64,000 nucleotides of DNA, from assembly GCF_031453615.1 (NCBI RefSeq), contig NZ_JAVIZT010000001.1, forward strand, positions 1,240,001 through 1,304,000, read 5' to 3'. Made by a program: the position numbers and the translations under genes. Numbering within the stretch: position 1 is the first letter of the stretch; each line of letters starts with the position of its first letter. Positions 16,373 through 23,683 of this stretch are shown piece after piece. Below the pieces are notes generated by a model. That model saw only the letters and a program-made list of their open reading frames with translations. It was not told where the DNA came from and ran no database searches. The DNA comes from Microbacterium sp. SORGH_AS_0428. Its GTDB lineage: Bacteria > Actinomycetota > Actinomycetes > Actinomycetales > Microbacteriaceae.

Positions 16373-17997
16373 CGTCCGACCACGACCAGGTCGCCCTCGT
16401 CGACCGCGCCTTCGAGCGGGGTGATCTCCACCGCACCGCTGGCGGCCAGGCCCGTCTTCACCGTGACCAGGCGGGTCTTCGCGTCGGGATCGCGGGGGTC
16501 GCCTTCGACGACCTCGACCCGCGCCTCGCCGCCGGGCCCCGCCGTCAGGGCGGCGACGGGGACCGAGAGGACCTCGCCCTCGGTCGCTCCCACGGGGATG
16601 GCGACGCGCACGTTGGAGCCCTGCATCTGCTGGATCTGCTCGGGCGTCAGCGGGTCGGGCTCCAGCTCGATCGACCAGCGCCCGGTCGAGTCCTTGCTCG
16701 TGCTGGGAGCGAGAGCGGTGATGACGGCGCGGTGAGGCGTTCCGTCGGGCAGATCGAAGCTCGCCTCGCCTCCCACCTGCAGCAGGGCCGCATCCGCTTC
16801 GCCCGCCGATCCGGTCAGGCGCACGGTGGCGCCGGAGACCGTCATCGCAGCGCCCTGCAGAACCGCTCCGCGTGCGACGTTGACGGCGTCGACACGACGC
16901 GGCAGGCCCGTCAGGTACAGCACCTCGGAGGACGGCAGGAACGCCATGGACCCCTCGCGGGCGCGCTGCAGATCCTGCTGCGCCTGCTGCACCTGCGCGT
17001 TCGCGGCGTCGACGGCCGCGCGCTGCGCGGAAGTGTCGGCGGGCGCGTCCAGCTGCTGACGCTCGAGCTGGCGCAGCGCGAGCGTGTCCTGCAGATCAGC
17101 GATCTCGGATGCGGGTCGGTTCGCCGCGATCGCGTCGTCCACGGCACGCTGGGCGGCCGCGACCGCGTTGTCGGCGCTCTTGACGGTGACGACGTCGGCT
17201 CCCGATCGCGCCTTGTCCAGGTCGGACCGTGCCGCGGCGACGGCCTGCTGGGCCGAGCGCACGCCCGCCTCGGCGGCGCTCACGGCCTGGGCGGCACCCT
17301 CATCTCCGGAGGGGGCGGGGTAGCCGACGGCCGCGTAGAGCGCCGTGATGCCCGCAGCCGTCTGGGCGTCGAACACGTTCGATGCGGGCTCTCCCCCGTC
17401 GATGCCGACGCTGCGCAGCGCGTTCTTGAGCTGCACGACATCGGGCCCCGAGACGCCGAAGCGCAGGCTCCGGTAGGCGGGCAGGTCGCCGGGCAGCACG
17501 ATCACGGGGCGTCCGGCGACTTCCAGAGCGATCGACAACGAGTTCAGCTCGGCGCCCACCTCGGGCACCTGGCCGGTGACGACGGCAGGCCCCGACAGGG
17601 TGGCCGTGTCGATGGTCACCTCCACCGCATCCGCGTAGCCGACGTCGGCGCGGATCGTGACGTCGTTGCTGAGCTCGCCGAACTCCACCGGGACCGTGAT
17701 GAGTCCGGGCTCCGGAGCGTCCGCGCGGGATGCGGCCTCCACCGGTGAGACGACGAACGTCCCCACGAGCAGTCCGATCACGAGGCTCGCCACCGCGATC
17801 GCGGAGGTGATCCACAGCGGGCGGTTGCCGCGGAACACGCGTCCCCACCCGCGCAGGGCGGCGAAGCGCCCGCCGGGAGAAGCCGCATCCTCCGTGTCGG
17901 TCACGCGCGCAGCCGCATCCTCGCCGAGCAGCTCGCGTGTGAGCGCGGAATCGTCCGAGGCGTCGTCCGGGGCGGGATCGAGGTCCGTTCGTGCCAC
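16369..17997 (-). CDS. HlyD/MacA-like adaptor with peptidoglycan-binding domain
   Basis: 542 residues from a GTG. About 55 acidic cytosolic residues and a membrane helix (PLWITSAIAVASLVIGLLVG, about 60-80) lead to an extracellular region. A PG_binding_1-like domain sits at about 180-240 (YRSLRFGVSGPDVVQLKNAL to FDAQTAAGITALY). A long Ala/Gln-rich coiled coil follows (AAEAGVRSAQQAVAAARSDL), then beta-barrel segments with a RND/MacA-like C-terminus (VSVPVAALTAGPGGEARVEV, VKTGLAASGAVEITPLEGAV). It would join the MacB-type pump to the cell wall. Five bases separate it from the preceding lipoprotein gene. Confidence 0.88.
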   Translation of the reverse strand: MARTDLDPAPDDASDDSALTRELLGEDAAARVTDTEDAASPGGRFAALRGWGRVFRGNRPLWITSAIAVASLVIGLLVGTFVVSPVEAASRADAPEPGLITVPVEFGELSNDVTIRADVGYADAVEVTIDTATLSGPAVVTGQVPEVGAELNSLSIALEVAGRPVIVLPGDLPAYRSLRFGVSGPDVVQLKNALRSVGIDGGEPASNVFDAQTAAGITALYAAVGYPAPSGDEGAAQAVSAAEAGVRSAQQAVAAARSDLDKARSGADVVTVKSADNAVAAAQRAVDDAIAANRPASEIADLQDTLALRQLERQQLDAPADTSAQRAAVDAANAQVQQAQQDLQRAREGSMAFLPSSEVLYLTGLPRRVDAVNVARGAVLQGAAMTVSGATVRLTGSAGEADAALLQVGGEASFDLPDGTPHRAVITALAPSTSKDSTGRWSIELEPDPLTPEQIQQMQGSNVRVAIPVGATEGEVLSVPVAALTAGPGGEARVEVVEGDPRDPDAKTRLVTVKTGLAASGAVEITPLEGAVDEGDLVVVGR

Positions 17998-18002
17998 CTC
18001 GG

Positions 18003-18974
18003 TCAGCTCGCCTGCTCGGAGGCCGCCTTGAGGGCGTCGAGGTCAGCCTTGTTGTCGGCGATGAACTGCTCCTCGAGCGCGAACTGCACCTTCTCGTACG
18101 CGTCGCGGTAGTTCGTCTTCTCACGGCAATCGAGGTCGGCGATCGCCAGCGCGATCTCCTCTTCGCCCAGCTCCTTGAGCTTCGGGTCGTCCTCGACGAA
18201 CGCGGTCTGCCCGCTGTAGTACTCGTTCAGCTTGTCGGAGATGCTCGTCTGCGCATCGCCCTGCTTGGCGAAGCCGGAGTGGCCGGCGTCGGCCATGCAC
18301 GAGGCCCAGTCCGCGTCGATCTTCGCGAAGCCCGGGTCGTCGGCCATCTTCGTGTAGAAGTCGTTGATGGCGTCGTTGATGCCCTGGAACTCCTCGTCCA
18401 TCATCGGGTTGGCGCCGGACTCGTGCTGCGCCCAGCCCTGGCAGCCGGCCTTCGTCCAGTCGTACTCGTAGGAGCCGTCCTCGTTCAGCTCCTCCTCGGT
18501 GGGAGACGGACCGTACAGCGCCTCGTAGAACGCGGCCTGCTCCGACTCCGACAGGCTCGAGACGTAGTCCTGGTTCGGGTCGACGTACTGCTCCTGGTCC
18601 GTGGGCGTCTCGTCGCGGCCGGGGTAGTTGATCATGCCGTAGCCGTACTGGGTCACCCAGTCGCGGTCGTCCGGCTTCCACTCGACGTCGCTGCTGCTGC
18701 TGAAGGACACCGACTGGATGTTGGGCGTGTAGTCGAAGCCTTCCTCCGACATGCACTTCGCCACGAGCTCCTCGGACTTCTTCTGCTGCTCGGTGAAGCG
18801 CGCCTCCTGCTCTTCGGGAGACAGGTCACCGCCCCAGATCGAGGACAGGTAGGCCGACAGCGGCGACTCGGGGCGGTCATCACCCTTGTTGCCGTCGTCG
18901 GGTGAGCAGGCGGCCAGAGCGAGCGCCGCGACGACGGTGAGCGGCGCGATGGCGAGCAGGCGTGAACGTACCAT
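18003..18974 (-). CDS. Acidic lipoprotein heading the ABC export operon
   Basis: 323 residues; GGGGGAA precedes the ATG. The signal peptide ends in the lipobox LAAC. The mature protein is unusually rich in Glu, Asp, Gln and Tyr, with four Cys (AKCMSEEGFDY, TKAGCQGWAQH, WASCMADAGH, LDCREKTNY), three of them in similar CM/CQ contexts suggestive of internal repeats or two disulfides. No known domain is recognised. As the first gene of the adaptor/ATPase/permease operon it could be a substrate-binding or sensing subunit. Confidence 0.85.
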   Translation of the reverse strand: MVRSRLLAIAPLTVVAALALAACSPDDGNKGDDRPESPLSAYLSSIWGGDLSPEEQEARFTEQQKKSEELVAKCMSEEGFDYTPNIQSVSFSSSSDVEWKPDDRDWVTQYGYGMINYPGRDETPTDQEQYVDPNQDYVSSLSESEQAAFYEALYGPSPTEEELNEDGSYEYDWTKAGCQGWAQHESGANPMMDEEFQGINDAINDFYTKMADDPGFAKIDADWASCMADAGHSGFAKQGDAQTSISDKLNEYYSGQTAFVEDDPKLKELGEEEIALAIADLDCREKTNYRDAYEKVQFALEEQFIADNKADLDALKAASEQAS

Positions 18975-19039
18975 GATTCCCCCATAGGATCACCGGCGCC
19001 GATGCGACGACGCACATGCTCAGCTTAGGGATCGCATGA

Positions 19040-19061
19040 CGTCTTCCCATCTGGGAAGACG
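19040..19061 (-). terminator. Hairpin after the orphan kinase gene
   Basis: CGTCTTCCC and GGGAAGACG form a 9-bp stem with loop ATCT, 43 bases after the kinase stop on the minus strand. It may be a terminator; it could alternatively be an operator for the lipoprotein operon that starts at 18974. Confidence 0.45.
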
Positions 19062-19103
19062 CCGCGCATCCTTCCCGGCGCATCGGATAGGGTGTCGCGC
19101 CGC

Positions 19104-20288
19104 TCAGATCAGGGGCAGTCGCGCACGCAGGACGGCGCCACCCGTCGCACCGGCGGCGAGTTCGAGCGTGCCCCCGACGACGTCGAGCTGCTGGCGCAGG
19201 CGAGCGAGTCCCGACATCCGGGCGTCCACGGCGGGCGAGGCGCCGTCGCTGACCACCTCGAGCAGCAGGACGCCACGCGTCACGCGTGCGGCGAGACGGA
19301 TGCGGCGCGCACCGCCGTGGCGCAGCGCATTCGTCTGCCCCTCCTCCAGCACCCGCACCACGACGATCCGCATCCGCTTGTCGATGCGCGCACCCAGCAC
19401 GGCGAGCAGCGGCGACGCGTCGTCGACGATCTCGACGTGCGCAGGGGTACGCGCCGCCAGCGCACGCACCGCGGGCGCAAGGCCCCGGTCGAGATCGACG
19501 GGGTACAGCCGCTCGCTCAGGGCGCGCAGCTCGTGCTCGCGCAGGCGGGCGAGCGTGTCGGCCACCTTGATGACGCGCTCGGGCATCGGCGTCGCCGCGG
19601 CGATGTCGCGCAGCTCCGCCTCCAGCACGACGAACGTCCCCTGCACCGAGCCGTGGATCGTGGCGGCCACGTCCTTGCGCACCCGCATTTCCTCGGCGCG
19701 CACATCGTCCATGAGGGTCAGCGCCCGCTCCTGCGCCTCGATGCGGGTCAGATCCGCCTCGCGCGCGCGACGCCACACGTCCGCGAACTGGAGTCCGCTG
19801 CCGAGCGCGAGCAGAGCCAGCAGGAAGGTCATCGCCGTCTCGAGGCCGACCACGCGCACGGCGCCCGCCGACGCCGCATCCACGACACCGCTGAGCACCT
19901 GCAGAAGGGAACGGGTGAGGGCGGCGGCGACGCCGAGCGAGAGCACGATGACGCACCGGGCGCGCGTGCCGCGCCGCTCGGGATGCAGCAGGAAGGCTCC
20001 GCCGACCACGATCGCCGCGGCGGAGAAGTTGTAGGCACAGCGCAGCACGATCTCGGAGAGCGGATCGGGGGCGAGCTGGCGCATCTCGTCGGAGACCACT
20101 CCGAGCACGAGCACGGCCTGCACGCTGGCCAGCACCGCCCCCAGTCCCGACACCAGCGCGGTCGCGCCGACCATGATGCGCGAGAGTGCACGCTCCTCGG
20201 ATGCGGCCGCCCGCGCCACCGGAGAGACGGTGGCCGATCCGGCGCGGCGGGCACGGCGGATCGAGCGGGCGGAGAGGGGCGAGCTCAC
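19104..20288 (-). CDS. Membrane histidine kinase-like protein with atypical H box
   Basis: 394 residues from GTG 20288, which overlaps the TGA of the upstream small gene. Four to five N-terminal helices lie within about 38-168, then a linker helix (RREADLTRIEAQERALTL region) and a HisKA_3-like segment VRKDVAATIHGSVQGTF in which the usual His-Asp is His-Gly (His 212). The ATPase domain is divergent: the N-box position reads EEGQTNALRHG, the G box is poorly kept, and GLARLRQQLDVVGGTLELA is near the end. No response regulator is next to it. It may be an orphan kinase or a phosphatase-type signal protein. Confidence 0.75.
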   Translation of the reverse strand: MSSPLSARSIRRARRAGSATVSPVARAAASEERALSRIMVGATALVSGLGAVLASVQAVLVLGVVSDEMRQLAPDPLSEIVLRCAYNFSAAAIVVGGAFLLHPERRGTRARCVIVLSLGVAAALTRSLLQVLSGVVDAASAGAVRVVGLETAMTFLLALLALGSGLQFADVWRRAREADLTRIEAQERALTLMDDVRAEEMRVRKDVAATIHGSVQGTFVVLEAELRDIAAATPMPERVIKVADTLARLREHELRALSERLYPVDLDRGLAPAVRALAARTPAHVEIVDDASPLLAVLGARIDKRMRIVVVRVLEEGQTNALRHGGARRIRLAARVTRGVLLLEVVSDGASPAVDARMSGLARLRQQLDVVGGTLELAAGATGGAVLRARLPLI

Positions 20289-20419
20289 TCTCGTTCGCGA
20301 CGCCCACGCACGACGATGGTCACCAGGGTGGCGAATCCCACCAGGCCCAACGCCCCCCACACCCACGGCAGACCCTGTGTCGCCGCAGCCGCCCACGCGG
20401 CAGCGTTCGCGAGAGACAT
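20285..20419 (-). CDS. 44-residue membrane peptide coupled to the kinase
   Basis: ATG at 20419 preceded by GGGAAGGG. The peptide has one hydrophobic helix (GLPWVWGALGLVGFATLVTIVV) and a basic end (RGRRERE). Its stop overlaps the kinase GTG (GTGA), so the two are probably co-translated, and it may be a small accessory or sensing subunit. An upstream in-frame extension to 20560 looks non-coding. Confidence 0.6.
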   Translation of the reverse strand: MSLANAAAWAAAATQGLPWVWGALGLVGFATLVTIVVRGRRERE

Positions 20420-20619
20420 CGCACGCCCTTCCCAGACCGGACTCCCCCAGGAGACCGCCGTGACGAACCTAGTGCGGACGCGGTCGCCACGACAGCGCGG
20501 CTGAGTAGTTTCCCCCGGCGCGACCGTCGGCCCGGATGTCCGATGAGCGTTATCGTTCACCGGCCCGAAATAAGGGCTGTGGCAGGATGGTGCGCGATAC
20601 TCCCGATCTGAGAGGCACC

Positions 20620-22077
20620 ATGGAACTCAGCGACTACATCCGGGTTCTGCGGAAGAACTGGCTGATCATCGTCGTCGCAACTCTCGTCGGGCTGGGGGCG
20701 GCCGCCGGATACTCGCTGACCCGCACGCCCCTCTATGAGTCGCAGGCCTCGGTGGTCGTCTCGACCCAGTCCAGCGGCAGCGTGCAGGAGATCTCCCAGG
20801 GCTCGACCTTCACCCAGCAGCGCGTGGCGACCTACGTCAACGTCGCCACGAAGCAGCTGGTGCTCGATCCCGTGATCCGCGATCTCGGCCTCGACATGAG
20901 CGCCGGCGCCCTGGCCAAGAACGTCAGCGTCAGCAGCGTGCTGAACACCACCTTCATCACGATCGCCGTGACCGACGCCGACCCGGTCAAAGCCGCCGAC
21001 ATCGCCAACGCCGTCGCAGCCCAGCTTCCGCTCGCGGTCCAGGAGATCGAGCCGTCCACGGGCGGCGAGAGCCCGGTTCGTCTCACGACGGCGAGCACGG
21101 CGGTGCCCACGAACGTTCCGGTCAGCCCGAACGTCCCCCTCAACCTCGCGCTCGGTGCGCTCATCGGCCTCGCCGTCGGCATCGGCATCGCGGTGCTGAG
21201 GACGGTGCTCGACACCCGCATCCGCACCATCCGCGATGTCAACCAGATCACCGACCGCCCGATCCTCGGCGCGATCCCCTTCGACGCGAAGGCGGCGGAG
21301 CGTCCGATCATCATCCAGGCCGACCCGTACAACACGCGGTCGGAGTCGTTCCGGGCCCTGCGTACCAACCTGCAGTTCATCGAGATGGACGGCGGTCACT
21401 CCTTCGTGATCACCTCCTCCATCCCGAGCGAGGGCAAGTCCACCACGACCGTGAACCTGGCGATCGCCCTCGCGGATGCGGGAAAGCGCGTCGCTCTCAT
21501 CGACACCGACCTGCGCAAGCCCAAGGTCGCCGAGTACCTCGGCATCGAGGGCGGAGCGGGGCTGACGGATGTGCTCATCGGTCGTGCGAAGGTCGGCGAC
21601 GTGATGCTGCCCTGGGGCAAGCGCCCGCTGTTCGTGCTGCCGGCGGGCAAGGTGCCGCCGAACCCGAGCGAGCTGCTCGGGTCGCGTCAGATGGCGCAGC
21701 TGCTCGAGGCGATCAGCCGTGACTTCGACGTGGTGCTTCTGGATGCTCCCCCGCTGCTTCCGGTGACGGATGCGGCGATCCTGTCGCGCGAGACGACGGC
21801 GGCGATCCTCGTCGTCGCGGCGGGTCGCACGACGACCGGTCAGCTCACCGCGGCGCTCACGGCTCTCGAGACGGTCGACGCGAAGGTCGGCGGCATCGTC
21901 ATGAGCATGGTCCCCACCCGCGGACCGGATGCGTACGGATACGGCTACGGATACGGATACGGCGGCTACGGGACATATGGCACGCCTCCGGAGCCGGCAC
22001 CGGCGAAGGCGAAGAACTCACGCAAGCGGGCGCCGGAGGACGACGCCGGCCTCGACGAGCTCGTGAAGGGCTCCTGA
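20620..22077 (+). CDS. Polysaccharide co-polymerase fused to BY-type tyrosine kinase
   Basis: 485 residues; GAGAGG precedes the ATG at 20620. Residues 1-200 form a Wzz domain with membrane helices at about 13-32 and 175-195. The CapB/CpsD-type ATPase covers about 245-430: Walker A SIPSEGKSTT (267-276), Walker A' VALIDTDLR (291-299), Walker B VVLLDAPP (371-378). The tail has a tyrosine cluster (seven Tyr within 438-454), the autophosphorylation region. Such proteins set polysaccharide chain length in a phosphorylation cycle with an LMW-PTP (candidate at 8071-8667). Fusion of both parts in one chain is typical of actinobacteria. The Tyr tail is encoded by TACGGN hexamers. Confidence 0.95.
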   Translation: MELSDYIRVLRKNWLIIVVATLVGLGAAAGYSLTRTPLYESQASVVVSTQSSGSVQEISQGSTFTQQRVATYVNVATKQLVLDPVIRDLGLDMSAGALAKNVSVSSVLNTTFITIAVTDADPVKAADIANAVAAQLPLAVQEIEPSTGGESPVRLTTASTAVPTNVPVSPNVPLNLALGALIGLAVGIGIAVLRTVLDTRIRTIRDVNQITDRPILGAIPFDAKAAERPIIIQADPYNTRSESFRALRTNLQFIEMDGGHSFVITSSIPSEGKSTTTVNLAIALADAGKRVALIDTDLRKPKVAEYLGIEGGAGLTDVLIGRAKVGDVMLPWGKRPLFVLPAGKVPPNPSELLGSRQMAQLLEAISRDFDVVLLDAPPLLPVTDAAILSRETTAAILVVAAGRTTTGQLTAALTALETVDAKVGGIVMSMVPTRGPDAYGYGYGYGYGGYGTYGTPPEPAPAKAKNSRKRAPEDDAGLDELVKGS

Positions 22078-22096
22078 GCAGAGAGGCGTTCGTGCG

Positions 22097-22987
22097 ATGT
22101 CCTCACGTCGTCGCCCGATTCATCGCTCCACCCCCGTCAGCCGCGCGCTGACGGGGGCTCTCGTTTCTGTCCTGGCGGTCGCCGCGATCGCACTCGCGGT
22201 GTTCGCGCTGACGCCGCGCACCCCGCCCGACACGGGGCCGCTCCGCACGACCGCGCCGTCCATCGCACCGCCCGCCTCGTCGTCCCCCTCACCGTCCCCG
22301 ACCGCATCCTCCTCGTCCCCGCCGATCGCGCCGGTCGCGGCACCCGGCGCCCAGGAGCGGTTCCTCGCCGTGGGTGCCCAGGCGATGTGGCGGGCGTCCG
22401 CCGGCGACTGCGGGACGGTTGCACCCCTGCTGGAGCGATCCACCGACGGCGGTCAGACCTGGAGCGACGTCACGCCGCGCTATCTCGGCATCGGCGAGAT
22501 CCTGCACGTGGAATCGTTCGTCGGGACGGAGGCGCGCATCGTCGCACGCGTGGGCGACACCTGTGAGACGCAGGGACTGCGCACCTTCACGCAGGGGCGA
22601 TTCTGGGAGCAGGATGCGGCGACCCTCGCCGCGGCGACCTATGTCGACCCGGCGGCCGCCAGCGTGATCGTGACCCCGTCGGGCCGCATCGAGGCGCCCT
22701 GCCCCGCCCCCTGGGGTGCGCAGGGGGACGACGGCGCGCTCACGATCGTGTGCGACGGCGTCGCGCAGCACTGGGACGGCGGCAGCTGGCAGGTCGTGGC
22801 AGACCGCGCGGTCGCCGCCGTCTGGACGACCGACGGTGCGCGCACCGCGCGCACGGACGCCTCCTGCGCCGGCCTCCTCGTGGGCGACACCTGCCTCGCG
22901 GACGCCCCCGCCGGCCCCGCCGCCCTCGCCACGTCCGCCGACACCCTGTGGCTCTGGGCCGGCGACACCGTCCGCGCGCTGCCCTGA
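22097..22987 (+). CDS. Membrane-anchored extracellular protein with Asp-box motif
   Basis: 296 residues following the kinase gene by 19 bp. It has an Arg-rich start, one helix (about 16-38), a Pro/Ser/Thr-rich linker (PSPSPTASSSSPP) and an extracellular domain. The motif STDGGQTW is a textbook Asp-box (SxDxGxTW), as in sialidase/BNR and photosynthesis-stability-type propellers. Six Cys in the mature domain suggest disulfides. Only one Asp box is clear, so a full propeller is doubtful. Closeness to the kinase suggests a surface polysaccharide link; no enzyme function can be assigned. Confidence 0.75.
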   Translation: MSSRRRPIHRSTPVSRALTGALVSVLAVAAIALAVFALTPRTPPDTGPLRTTAPSIAPPASSSPSPSPTASSSSPPIAPVAAPGAQERFLAVGAQAMWRASAGDCGTVAPLLERSTDGGQTWSDVTPRYLGIGEILHVESFVGTEARIVARVGDTCETQGLRTFTQGRFWEQDAATLAAATYVDPAAASVIVTPSGRIEAPCPAPWGAQGDDGALTIVCDGVAQHWDGGSWQVVADRAVAAVWTTDGARTARTDASCAGLLVGDTCLADAPAGPAALATSADTLWLWAGDTVRALP

Positions 22988-23044
22988 CCCGCGGGCGGCC
23001 GGGGCCTCAGGTGGGGGCATTGCGCTGGCGGCTTCGGTCGAGCC

Positions 23045-23125
23045 GCGCCCGAACTCCTGCATATCGAGCCCCCACGCTCCCCGACGGCCCCGCCCGCGCC
23101 AGATCTGCAGGAGTTCGGACGCGCC
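23045..23125. repeat. Inverted-repeat element, family A copy 3
   Basis: CGCGCCCGAACTCCTGCA and TGCAGGAGTTCGGACGCG frame a spacer that differs from copies 1-2 but is shared with copy 4. First element in the 696-bp gap 22988-23683, which has no gene. Confidence 0.75.
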
Positions 23126-23217
23126 GATGGTTCGGGGACGCCGGTGGGGCTTCGTGTGCGCCGATGGGGCTTCGGGTGGCACCCTAGGCGGCGTTGCGCC
23201 GTCGGCTGCGGTCGAGC

Positions 23218-23300
23218 TGCGCCCGAACTCCTGCATATCGAGCCCGCACACTCCCCGACGGCCCCGCCCGCGCCGGATCTGCAGGAGTTCGGGCGCGCCG
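23218..23300. repeat. Inverted-repeat element, family A copy 4
   Basis: Same arms and nearly the same spacer as copy 3; the similarity extends into the left flank (gtcgagctgc vs gtcgagccgc), so copies 3 and 4 arose by local duplication. Confidence 0.75.
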
Positions 23301-23450
23301 GCACCCCTGCCCGCGCCGCATCCGCCCCGGCACCCCTGCCCGCGCGGCATCCGCGCCGGCACCCCTGCCCGCGCGGCACGCTCCCCCGGCACCCGTGCCC
23401 GCGCGGCACGCTCCCCCGGCACCCGTGCCCGCGCGGCACGCTCCCCCGGT
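23301..23450. repeat. 30-bp tandem repeat, about five units
   Basis: Units read ggcacccgtgcccgcgcggc plus a ten-base tail (acgctccccc); the last three are almost identical and the first two diverged. Each unit contains the palindrome-like GTGCCCGCGCGGCAC. All frames here are low-complexity shadows. Confidence 0.8.
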
Positions 23451-23486
23451 GTACGGCACCCGCACGCGTTCGGGCCGGCGCGCATG

Positions 23487-23547
23487 TGCCACAGGTCTGC
23501 GCACCCGCCATAGACATGGACCGGCGCGGATGCGCAGACCTGTGGCA
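23487..23547. repeat. Inverted repeat, family D copy 1
   Basis: TGCCACAGGTCTGCGCA (23487-23503) and its exact complement (23531-23547) are 17-bp arms around 27 bases. The right flank ATCTGCGCACATGCGAC recurs near 26650. Confidence 0.75.
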
Positions 23548-23586
23548 TCTGCGCACATGCGACGCAACTCGGGCACGCCGACGCAG

Positions 23587-23628
23587 GCACCACGAGACGG
23601 GCACCACGAGACGGGCGCCACGAGACGG
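23587..23628. repeat. 14-bp tandem repeat, three units
   Basis: GCACCACGAGACGG occurs at 23587 and 23601 and as GCGCCACGAGACGG at 23615; a degenerate fourth copy merges with the terminator stem. Confidence 0.75.
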
Positions 23629-23630
23629 GT

Positions 23631-23676
23631 ACGACGAAGCGGGGTGGGCCCCGAAGGACCCGCCCCGCTTCGTCGT
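23631..23676 (-). terminator. Strong hairpin after the LPATG protein gene
   Basis: An 18-bp stem (ACGACGAAGCGGGGTGGG with CCCGCCCCGCTTCGTCGT, one G-T pair) and a ten-base loop stand eight bases past the stop of the minus-strand gene. Confidence 0.8.
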
Positions 23677-23683
23677 GCTCGGT

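Noticed and set aside
23301..23450. CRISPR array
   Set aside because: The 30-bp units are contiguous with no unique spacers, and no cas gene is near.
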